From an uncultured Emergencia sp. (lineage in GTDB: Bacteria; Bacillota; Clostridia; Peptostreptococcales; Anaerovoracaceae), in the NCBI GenBank assembly GCA_902476665.1, contig CABSEO010000073.1, forward strand, positions 1 to 8,113: 8,113 bases of DNA. Reading direction: 5' to 3'. The notes under the pieces are model-generated. The model did no database searches and had not been told where the DNA came from. It was given only the letters and a program-made list of their open reading frames with translations. Position 1 is the stretch's first letter. The number at the start of each line of letters is the position of its first letter. This document shows positions 1 to 5,425 of the stretch, piece after piece. A program made the translations under genes and the position numbers.

Positions 1-54
1 CCCCCAACCTTCGCATTCGTAGTGCGCGACTCTATCCAATTGAGCTAGTAGCGC
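1..54 (-). tRNA. tRNA-Arg(ACG), partial (3' part outside the window)
   Basis: This is the 5' two-thirds of an arginine tRNA read on the minus strand; the 3' side of the T arm and the acceptor stem lie beyond the left edge. The acceptor 5' strand GCGCTAC is at 54-48, followed by T8-A9. The D stem GCTC (45-42) closes with GAGT, the same G-T wobble as in E. coli tRNA-Arg(ACG). The anticodon stem CGCA/TGCG encloses loop CTACGAA, placing anticodon ACG at 20-18. GGGGG at 5-1 fits the first strand of the T stem. A34 is expected to be edited to inosine by TadA so that CGU, CGC and CGA are read; that is family knowledge. The outermost anticodon-stem pair looks like a G-A mismatch. The gene has its own consensus promoter. 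Confidence 0.92.
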
Positions 55-82
55 ATATACGCTGTTCAATTCGTACCTTGAT

Positions 83-111
83 ATTATATCTAACTTATCT
101 CAGTTTGTCAA
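83..111 (-). promoter_or_regulatory. Sigma-A promoter of tRNA-Arg, perfect consensus
   Basis: On the minus strand TTGACA (111-106) and TATAAT (88-83) are separated by exactly 17 bases, a full match to the housekeeping promoter. Transcription should start near 76, leaving a leader of about 20 bases before the mature tRNA 5' end for RNase P to remove. Stable RNA genes commonly have promoters this strong. The rest of the 178-base interval 55-232 holds only the fbp terminator. Confidence 0.9.
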
Positions 112-183
112 TCAGTTTAGCGAAAATATTCTTGACTATGGACAAACATTTTCATATTCACCTTTTTCTTTCTTCCGAAAAAC

Positions 184-223
184 AAAGAAAGCAGTGCTGC
201 GTCCAAGGCATACTGCTTTCTTT
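184..223 (-). terminator. Intrinsic terminator of fbp
   Basis: A perfect 12-base inverted repeat (AAAGAAAGCAGT at 184-195, ACTGCTTTCTTT at 212-223) surrounds a 16-base loop that can extend the stem with TGC/GCA. On the minus strand the stem is followed by a T-rich run (GTTTTT). It begins about ten bases after the fbp stop codon and isolates fbp from the downstream tRNA. Confidence 0.88.
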
Positions 224-232
224 ATTTCCTTA

Positions 233-2182
233 CTAATATTTCTCTTTCAGGAGACCTTTTCTGTAGGCTTCCACCAGACTCTTCATGTTATCTACCTGCT
301 CCATCAGTTCGATACCCTGATCAGTATCGATTACCATCATACGTTCAGGCAGCACTTCTACTGTCTTCACCTCAGGAGACTGGAATTCCTGAGTTCCATC
401 CGGCTGCAGCGGTTTATACGGCTTATGTTCTGCGAGAGCCATAAAACGAGAGTTAAAGATAAAAGTATAGCCTGCAATACCGGTCTGTTTCTGATAGGCC
501 TTTGAAATACCTCCGTCTATTACATACAGAAGACCGCCACCTTTTATAGGAGATTCACCATCCTTAATCTTCACCGGTACATGACCATTCAGAATTTTGG
601 AGCGCTGCGGATCCAAGTCAAACTCACGCAGTATTTTTTCACACGGACCTCTCTCCTTAATCAGCTTATAATAAGGTCTGGTCGGTTCCTTATGAGATGC
701 CTTATCGGCGATAAACAATCTTTCAAAGGTTGTCATCTTAGCTTTGCCGAACAACGGTGAGTTTCCACCCAGCCACAGGTACCACATGAGATCACCCATG
801 CGGCCGACCTCTCCGGATTCATCCGGTGAGAAATATGCTTTACGGACCTCACTGTCCAGATAATCCATCAATGTCTTCCCTTTAAATGCTTCGCCATTGA
901 GTTCCACTGACTCAAATTCACCTTCCTCTGTCATCGGAATACATCCATGGTAGAGGAGATTTCCATTAATCCGTTTATATAAAGCTCCATGACTGTACAA
1001 AAATCGAATATGCCTTTGCAGTTTTTCTGAATTAAGGATAGAGGCTTCCAGTGAATTCATCACTTCCTCCTCTTCTTCCGTCAGTTGATAAGGATTTGCC
1101 GGATCCACTGTCGGGAAGTTGGTATCGCGCAATTCATAAATAGTTCCTTCAACATTGACAGTACCCTTCTCCCAGTCGATTTTATCAAGCAGCAGACGAT
1201 TTTCAAGGTGGTACTCAGGATGAGCCATAATTCTCTGTCCCTCCACCTTAAACTGACAAATAGCAATAGCCTTATGCATTTTTGCAGCCAGTGGCTCTTC
1301 TATCTGGTCAAACTGGTTTCTTTCCAGAATATGGGGCTGGAAAAATTCACACGGATCATCTCCATAAACTTTTTCCGCAAAAGATGCCAAAGGTCTTAAA
1401 TTAATACCATAACCGTATTCCAGCATATCAAAATTGTTGTAACTGATATTCATACGTAGAATATTGGCGATGCAGGCCCAATTTCCTGTGGCTGCACCCA
1501 TCCAGACAATATCGTGATTCCCCCACTGGAAATCCACATCATGGTATTCCATGAGAAAATCCAAAATGGTGTCAGGATGTGCCCCTCTGTCAAAAATATC
1601 ACCAATAATATGCAGATGATCTACCGCCAGATTGCTGATGGCATCTGCCATTTCCTCAATGAAATCCTCAGCAATTCCGCTCTCTACCACCGTTCGGATA
1701 ATCGAATGATAATAATGAGCCCGATTTTCTTCATCGTCGGCATGCAGCAGCTCATCCATCGCATAATCCAGATACTTCGGGAGCCTGCGACGAACCTTAG
1801 AACGAGTGTATTTTGTGGAAACCGACCGACAAATCGTGATTAAGCGATAAATGATAGTCATGCACCATTTGTCGAAATCAGGTTCACTTTTTTTCCTACG
1901 TTTCAGTTCTGCCTGCGGATTATAAATCAGAGCAGCCAGATCTTCTCGGTCTCCCTCACTGAGCACACCTCCATAATGCTCATCAATTTTACTTTTAATG
2001 GTTCCTGAAGCACTTTTCAGCATATGAATAAAAGCTTCATGTTCACCATGCAGATCGCTGAGAAAATACTCTGTACCCTTTGGCAGGGCAAGAATCGCAT
2101 TGAGATTGATAATCTCCGCCGTTGCCGCTTTAATATTGGGATAGTCCTTAGAAAGCAGCTCCAGGAATTTAATATCGGCCAT
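233..2182 (-). CDS. fbp: Fructose-1,6-bisphosphatase class III
   Basis: Hydrolyses fructose 1,6-bisphosphate to fructose 6-phosphate in the cytosol, the irreversible phosphatase step of gluconeogenesis. The 649-residue protein resembles B. subtilis Fbp (about 670 residues) throughout and belongs to the calcineurin-like metallophosphatase superfamily, unrelated to class I and II enzymes. Metal-site motifs, numbered from this start, are SDLHG (42-46), GDIFDRG (194-200) and GNHD (221-224), with HGCIP near 412, NGHVP (532-536) and a glycine-rich segment ending VIDGG (548-558). The reading frame stays open to 2224, but the methionines there lie in the promoter -10 element; ATG 2182 has a good ribosome binding site and is preferred. 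Stop is TAG. The gene is monocistronic, with its own promoter and terminator, and divergent from spoIID. The B. subtilis enzyme is reported to be stimulated by phosphoenolpyruvate. No defect is visible. Confidence 0.96.
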   Translation of the reverse strand: MADIKFLELLSKDYPNIKAATAEIINLNAILALPKGTEYFLSDLHGEHEAFIHMLKSASGTIKSKIDEHYGGVLSEGDREDLAALIYNPQAELKRRKKSEPDFDKWCMTIIYRLITICRSVSTKYTRSKVRRRLPKYLDYAMDELLHADDEENRAHYYHSIIRTVVESGIAEDFIEEMADAISNLAVDHLHIIGDIFDRGAHPDTILDFLMEYHDVDFQWGNHDIVWMGAATGNWACIANILRMNISYNNFDMLEYGYGINLRPLASFAEKVYGDDPCEFFQPHILERNQFDQIEEPLAAKMHKAIAICQFKVEGQRIMAHPEYHLENRLLLDKIDWEKGTVNVEGTIYELRDTNFPTVDPANPYQLTEEEEEVMNSLEASILNSEKLQRHIRFLYSHGALYKRINGNLLYHGCIPMTEEGEFESVELNGEAFKGKTLMDYLDSEVRKAYFSPDESGEVGRMGDLMWYLWLGGNSPLFGKAKMTTFERLFIADKASHKEPTRPYYKLIKERGPCEKILREFDLDPQRSKILNGHVPVKIKDGESPIKGGGLLYVIDGGISKAYQKQTGIAGYTFIFNSRFMALAEHKPYKPLQPDGTQEFQSPEVKTVEVLPERMMVIDTDQGIELMEQVDNMKSLVEAYRKGLLKEKY

Positions 2183-2190
2183 ATTCCCTT

Positions 2191-2198
2191 CCTCTCCT
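2191..2198 (-). promoter_or_regulatory. Ribosome binding site that fixes the fbp start
   Basis: AGGAGAGG on the minus strand lies 8 bases before ATG 2182. The earlier in-frame ATG codons near 2224 have no Shine-Dalgarno sequence and overlap the promoter, so this site decides the start. Confidence 0.82.
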
Positions 2199-2222
2199 AT
2201 TTTCAAAAACGTTGTCCCCATC

Positions 2223-2251
2223 ATTATATACTTTTGCGTCTATTTTGTCCA
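2223..2251 (-). promoter_or_regulatory. Sigma-A promoter of fbp
   Basis: On the minus strand TGGACA (2251-2246) and TATAAT (2228-2223) are separated by 17 bases: one mismatch in the -35 and a perfect -10. Start of transcription is predicted near 2216, giving a leader of about 34 bases before ATG 2182. The -35 lies inside the spacer of the proposed spoIID promoter on the other strand. Confidence 0.8.
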
Positions 2252-2265
2252 CATCCGCATAAACT
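2238..2265 (+). promoter_or_regulatory. Possible sigma-E (mother-cell) promoter of spoIID
   Basis: GTCTATT (2238-2244) and CATAAACT (2258-2265) are separated by 13 bases. The -10 differs from the recalled B. subtilis sigma-E consensus CATACANT at one position, and spoIID is a known sigma-E gene there. A start near 2272 would leave a leader of only about 17 bases beginning at the Shine-Dalgarno sequence, which is a reason for caution. Confidence 0.45.
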
Positions 2266-2288
2266 AAAATCAGGAGGATAAGACATCT

Positions 2289-3245
2289 ATGGTTTACAAA
2301 AGGAAACACCGTCCCTTTACCGGACTCAAAGCTCGCCATGCAGCCGCCTATACAGCTGTCATGCTGGTTCTCATGGTTCTTCTTCCTTATTTCTGCATCA
2401 GGCTGTTTCCCGGTTTGACTAAAAATCTCCCTGCTCCTGAATACCATGGAACCATTCCGGAAGAAATAGAGCTCTACATCACAAAGGAAGATGAATACAG
2501 AACTATCAGTTTTGAAGAATACATACAGGGTGTCGTGGCCTCCGAAGACTTTAATATAGAAGCACTCAAGGCACAAGCGGTAGCAAGCAGAACCTATGCG
2601 CTTGGCAGAATCAATGCAGGATCGGAACTCTGTGATTCTGTTCACTGTCAGGTTTATAGAGACAACGACATCAGTGAAAAGGTTAAGAAAGCAGTAAAAG
2701 CCACCAGGGGGCAGGTACTGCTTTACAACGGAAAGCTTGCATCTCATGCACTTTACTTTGCTTCCAGTGCGGGTCCTACAGAAAACTCTGAAGATGTATT
2801 TTCAGGAAGCTATCCCTATCTGGTCAGCGTAGACAGTTCCTATGAGCCCGGTGCCACTCATAAAAAAGAAAAAGAGACCATGACCATCGAAGCCTTTGCT
2901 GAAAAAATGAAAGAGGCCTATCCAAGGCTGGATTTCGGAACCGTGAAAAAATCCAATATTAAAATAAAATCTCGAACAAAGGGCGGCAGGGCAGATAAGG
3001 TTCAGGTGGGCAGCGAGACTGTATCAGGCACTGATATCCGTACTGCTCTGGGGCTTTACTCTGCCCGGTTCCAGATATCTTTCACTGGAAATCAAAAAGT
3101 CACATTTACAACCGCCGGTTCCGGTCACGGTGTCGGTATGAGCCAATACGGTGCCAACGGCTTGGCAGAAAAAGGAAAAAACTATCAGGAAATTCTCACC
3201 CACTATTATCAGGGCACTAAAATCAGCAAAAAAACAGAAAAATAA
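2289..3245 (+). CDS. spoIID: Stage II sporulation protein D, peptidoglycan lytic transglycosylase
   Basis: Membrane-anchored enzyme that cleaves denuded glycan strands during engulfment of the forespore, normally working with SpoIIP and SpoIIM. The 318 residues show a basic N-terminus, one hydrophobic segment (about 19-40), then the SpoIID domain. Recognisable parts are EEYIQGVVASE with the predicted catalytic Glu86, EALKAQAVASRTYAL (91-105), the metal-site-like CDSVHC (115-120), YFASSAGPTENSEDVF (156-171) and HGVGMSQYG (280-288). The stretch between Glu86 and EALKAQ is about three residues shorter than the usual E-MPASF-x2-EALKAQ form. AGGAGG at 2272-2277 lies 11 bases before ATG, slightly long. 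The gene diverges from fbp and converges on murA; in B. subtilis spoIID follows a murA gene in tandem. A shorter SpoIID/LytB-type paralogue is possible, but the length, anchor and neighbour favour SpoIID. Confidence 0.93.
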   Translation: MVYKRKHRPFTGLKARHAAAYTAVMLVLMVLLPYFCIRLFPGLTKNLPAPEYHGTIPEEIELYITKEDEYRTISFEEYIQGVVASEDFNIEALKAQAVASRTYALGRINAGSELCDSVHCQVYRDNDISEKVKKAVKATRGQVLLYNGKLASHALYFASSAGPTENSEDVFSGSYPYLVSVDSSYEPGATHKKEKETMTIEAFAEKMKEAYPRLDFGTVKKSNIKIKSRTKGGRADKVQVGSETVSGTDIRTALGLYSARFQISFTGNQKVTFTTAGSGHGVGMSQYGANGLAEKGKNYQEILTHYYQGTKISKKTEK

Positions 3246-3283
3246 GGACTCCCACATTCTCCTGTCCGATTTCCCTTTCAAAG

Positions 3284-3317
3284 AAAAACCGAAGAGAGAA
3301 ATATGTTCTCTCTTCGG
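3284..3317 (-). terminator. Intrinsic terminator of murA between convergent genes
   Basis: A perfect 12-base inverted repeat (CCGAAGAGAGAA at 3289-3300, TTCTCTCTTCGG at 3306-3317) has a 5-base loop. Reading the minus strand, the stem is followed by TTTTTCTTT, giving a strong terminator about 18 bases after the murA stop. Reading the plus strand, the stem is followed by TAATAAAAC with no U-tract, so it should be poor for spoIID. Confidence 0.9.
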
Positions 3318-3334
3318 TAATAAAACAGCTTTGT

Positions 3335-4600
3335 TTAATCTTCTACTTTCAAAATGTTTGCGCCCAAGGCTCTGAATTTTTCGGTAAATTTTTCATACCC
3401 TCTTTCAATATGATAAATTTCCGAGATTTTGGTGGTGCCTTCTGCCACCAGTCCCGCAAGAACCAGCGCTGCACCGCCTCTGAGATCTGTGGCAATCACT
3501 TCTGCCCCTTCCAGATGCTTTGCGCCCTGAATCATAGCTCTGTTGCCTTCAGTTTTAATATTGGCCCCCATACGATTCAGCTCCGCCACATGCATAAACC
3601 GATTTTCAAAGACAGTTTCTATAACAGTACTGGAACCGTTTACCGTGGTCAGAAAAGCCATAAACGGAGACTGGATATCGGTAGGAAAACCCGGATATGG
3701 AAGTGTCTTCAGATCTGTCGCCACCAGATTTGGATTATCTGCCACAACGTACATGCCTTCATCACCCATCTCCACTGTGACACCGCATTCTCTCAGTTTG
3801 GCTGTAATAGGCTTTACATGATCGGGAACCACATTCCGAAGCAGAATCTGCCCGTGGGTAATTGCTGCCGCCAGCATAAAGGTTCCGGTTTCTATCCGAT
3901 CCGGGATTACGGTATGTTCCGCACCTTTCAGTCTTTCTACCCCCTCAATCTTGATGGTATCGGTGCCTGCACCTTTGATTCTCGCGCCCATCTTGTTTAG
4001 GAAGTTGGCCTGATCGACTATTTCAGGCTCTTCAGCCGCATTTTCAATATAGGTAGTGCCTTTTGCCAGAACTGCAGCCGCCATGATGTTTTCTGTAGCT
4101 CCCACACTCGGAAAGTCAAGATAAATACTGGCTCCCGAAAGTCCCTGCGGACCAGCTACCGCTTCCACATAATTATCCTTTACGATGATTTCCGCACCAA
4201 GAGCCTCGAAGCCTTTCAGATGCAGATCGATAGGCCGCGCACCGATGGTGCAGCCCCCCGGCATATGGACCTTGGCCCTGCCAACACGTGCAAGAAGCGG
4301 TCCCATGACAAGGAAGGATGCCCGCATTCTGCTCACAAGCTCAAAATCCGCTTCACACTTTAAAATTTCTTTTGTATTTATTTCAATCACAGACTCTCCT
4401 AGCTCATTTATCTCTGAACCGAGAGATTTTAGTATCTCCTTCATAACGTCCACATCACGAAGAGCCGGTACATCTCTGATCACACATTTTTCTTCTGCAA
4501 GAATTGCCGACGCCATTAACGGCAGCACTGCGTTCTTCGCACCGCTTATCACAACCTCACCGTTTAACGGTCCGCTTTTTTGAACATAAAATTTAGCCAC
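3335..4600 (-). CDS. murA: UDP-N-acetylglucosamine 1-carboxyvinyltransferase
   Basis: Transfers enolpyruvate from phosphoenolpyruvate to UDP-GlcNAc, the first committed step of cytoplasmic peptidoglycan synthesis. At 421 residues it is full length for the EPSP synthase-like fold. Lys22-Asn23 in SGAKNAVLPLMAS, Cys117 in HMPGGCTIGARPIDLH (the residue alkylated by fosfomycin, so no Asp substitution for resistance), Asp308 in GFPTDIQSP and Arg400 in HIERGYE match the family's active-site residues. The start is GTG, chosen because GGAGG lies 6 bases upstream; the nearby ATG is out of frame. It appears monocistronic: its own promoter follows the abrB terminator and its own terminator separates it from convergent spoIID. 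Many Firmicutes carry two MurA copies, and the sequence alone does not say which this is. Confidence 0.97.
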   Translation of the reverse strand: MAKFYVQKSGPLNGEVVISGAKNAVLPLMASAILAEEKCVIRDVPALRDVDVMKEILKSLGSEINELGESVIEINTKEILKCEADFELVSRMRASFLVMGPLLARVGRAKVHMPGGCTIGARPIDLHLKGFEALGAEIIVKDNYVEAVAGPQGLSGASIYLDFPSVGATENIMAAAVLAKGTTYIENAAEEPEIVDQANFLNKMGARIKGAGTDTIKIEGVERLKGAEHTVIPDRIETGTFMLAAAITHGQILLRNVVPDHVKPITAKLRECGVTVEMGDEGMYVVADNPNLVATDLKTLPYPGFPTDIQSPFMAFLTTVNGSSTVIETVFENRFMHVAELNRMGANIKTEGNRAMIQGAKHLEGAEVIATDLRGGAALVLAGLVAEGTTKISEIYHIERGYEKFTEKFRALGANILKVED

Positions 4601-4606
4601 TTCTCT

Positions 4607-4611
4607 CCTCC
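4607..4611 (-). promoter_or_regulatory. Ribosome binding site fixing the GTG start of murA
   Basis: GGAGG on the minus strand lies 6 bases before GTG 4600. The ATG just upstream overlaps this motif and is in another frame, so GTG is the start. Confidence 0.85.
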
Positions 4612-4616
4612 ATTAG

Positions 4617-4629
4617 CTGTTATTAACAG
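4617..4629. repeat. Palindrome in the murA leader
   Basis: CTGTTA and TAACAG flank a single central base, close to the predicted murA transcription start near 4632. The position would suit an operator, but no regulator is known for it and an AT-rich chance palindrome is possible. Confidence 0.4.
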
Positions 4630-4638
4630 TATATTACC

Positions 4639-4667
4639 AGTATACAGATTATTCCCCTTTTTTTCAA
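4639..4667 (-). promoter_or_regulatory. Sigma-A promoter of murA
   Basis: On the minus strand TTGAAA (4667-4662) and TATACT (4644-4639) are separated by 17 bases. It starts just beyond the terminator of the abrB unit, so murA is transcribed separately, with a leader of about 30 bases. Confidence 0.82.
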
Positions 4668-4676
4668 CCACAGATG

Positions 4677-4706
4677 AAAAAAAGCCTGATAAAACAGGCT
4701 TTTTTT
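4677..4706 (-). terminator. Bidirectional intrinsic terminator after abrB
   Basis: Seven A residues, GCCTG, a 6-base loop, CAGGC and seven T residues form a symmetrical hairpin with a T-run on either strand. It lies 14 bases after the abrB stop codon and would also stop plus-strand transcription arriving from spoIID across murA. Confidence 0.9.
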
Positions 4707-4720
4707 GTGCTCACCATCGA

Positions 4721-4963
4721 TTACAGTTTTTTCATCTCTTCGATGCAGTTTGCGCAGACCGTTTTGCCGTGAATCAGACGTACATCGTTAACTTCTCCGC
4801 AGAAAATGCAGGAAGGCTCATATTTTTTCAACATAATAAACTGCCCGTCTACAAAGATTTCCAAAGAATCCTCCGTCTTAATATTCAGATTTCTTCTCAA
4901 TTCTACTGGAATTACCACTCTTCCCAGAGCATCAACCGGTCTGACAATGCCTGTTGCTTTCAT
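4721..4963 (-). CDS. abrB: AbrB-family transition-state regulator with C-terminal four-cysteine tail
   Basis: DNA-binding regulator of the AbrB/SpoVT swapped-hairpin family, which in Bacilli represses post-exponential genes during growth. The 80 residues begin MKATGIVRPVDALGRVVIP, nearly identical to B. subtilis AbrB, with conserved basic residues Arg8, Arg15, Arg23 and Arg24 in the DNA-binding half. After LKKYEP the B. subtilis dimerisation tail is replaced by two CxxC pairs (Cys52/55 and Cys70/73), which looks like a small zinc ribbon and is typical of clostridial homologues as I recall them. A TTG two codons upstream is in frame, but it sits one base from the Shine-Dalgarno sequence, so ATG 4963 is used. 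It lies 42 bases after the preceding small membrane-protein gene, probably in the same transcript, and ends at a strong terminator. Target genes cannot be told from the sequence. Confidence 0.92.
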   Translation of the reverse strand: MKATGIVRPVDALGRVVIPVELRRNLNIKTEDSLEIFVDGQFIMLKKYEPSCIFCGEVNDVRLIHGKTVCANCIEEMKKL

Positions 4964-4970
4964 AATCAAG

Positions 4971-4977
4971 CTCCTTT
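4971..4977 (-). promoter_or_regulatory. Ribosome binding site fixing the abrB start
   Basis: AAAGGAG on the minus strand is 7 bases before ATG 4963. It practically abuts the alternative TTG at 4969, which rules that codon out. Confidence 0.82.
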
Positions 4978-5005
4978 CTGATTTCTCATAGACACTTCTT
5001 CACTA

Positions 5006-5347
5006 TTATTTCTTTTTCTTGTCCTTTCCGGCATCCTTATGAAAAATGGCCGCCAAGGAACCACAAGCTTTAACGAGATTTGTAACCGCGCCAATTAAAT
5101 TCTGCTGTCCTTTCACCGCCTGTGAAATATCAGCAACTGCTAACTGGACATCGTCGATTACCCCGTCCAGCTCAACAGCTTTATCCGCAGCAATCCCAGA
5201 TATCACAGATGCATCCTTTAAGATTTTGTTTGTTTCTTTGACTGTCTTTACCAGATTCTTTGCCAAAATGACCAGATATACCACCAGCACAATCAGCGCC
5301 GCGAAGAAAAGACAGAATAACGTATACTTTACGTCAATGGTAATCAT
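5006..5347 (-). CDS. Small single-pass membrane protein of unknown function
   Basis: I do not recognise this 113-residue protein. It has a short polar N-terminus, one strongly hydrophobic segment (about residues 8-30), then a soluble part (about 31-100) of heptad-like hydrophobic spacing with many Val, Ala, Ile and Asp/Lys residues, consistent with an amphipathic helix or coiled coil. It ends in a very basic tail, KDKKKK. The layout, an N-terminal anchor plus a long helix, resembles DUF948 (YtxG-like) proteins, but this is a resemblance of form only. Expression as a real gene is supported by GAGGAGG upstream of ATG 5347, a promoter at 5378-5406 and the 42-base link to abrB. In B. subtilis rsmI lies between yabB and abrB, so this gene occupies that place. 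Confidence 0.8.
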   Translation of the reverse strand: MITIDVKYTLFCLFFAALIVLVVYLVILAKNLVKTVKETNKILKDASVISGIAADKAVELDGVIDDVQLAVADISQAVKGQQNLIGAVTNLVKACGSLAAIFHKDAGKDKKKK

Positions 5348-5377
5348 AGAAACCTCCTCACCCCTCTACTATGGAGC

Positions 5378-5406
5378 ATTATACCGTTTTTACCATAAAA
5401 TAGCAA
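5378..5406 (-). promoter_or_regulatory. Sigma-A promoter of the membrane protein-abrB unit
   Basis: On the minus strand TTGCTA (5406-5401) and TATAAT (5383-5378) are separated by 17 bases, with a perfect -10 and a 4/6 -35. It lies in the 78-base gap after trmN6 and gives the two-gene unit independent expression. No trmN6 terminator is visible, so read-through from the upstream operon may add to it. Confidence 0.7.
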
Positions 5407-5410
5407 CGGT
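5383..5410. repeat. Inverted repeat straddling the promoter spacer
   Basis: ACCGTT (5383-5388) and AACGGT (5405-5410) are exact complements whose centres are 22 bases, about two helical turns, apart. One arm touches the -10 and the other overlaps the -35 of the membrane protein-abrB promoter, an operator-like position. Six-base arms may also arise by chance. Confidence 0.4.
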
Positions 5411-5425
5411 TTTCTTGTTTTTTTC

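Noticed and set aside
132..160. Plus-strand promoter-like pair TTGACT / TATTCA
   Set aside because: The -10 is poor and it would transcribe only into the antisense of the fbp terminator; no gene follows.
2169..2747. A 192-codon open frame on the minus strand opposite spoIID
   Set aside because: It overlaps spoIID and the fbp promoter, shows no recognisable domain and has cysteine- and phenylalanine-rich composition typical of an antisense shadow of a real gene.
3410..4000. A 196-codon open frame on the plus strand opposite murA
   Set aside because: The antisense strand of a strongly conserved murA; its product has no family features and is rich in His, Cys and Arg.
4961..4969. TTG at 4969 as the abrB start
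   Set aside because: It lies one base from the Shine-Dalgarno sequence; ATG 4963 has a normal 7-base spacing and matches the family N-terminus.
5383..5410. Inverted repeat as a trmN6 terminator
   Set aside because: On the minus strand the second arm is followed by ATAATGC, with no T-run. T-rich sequence follows only on the plus strand, where there is no gene to terminate.
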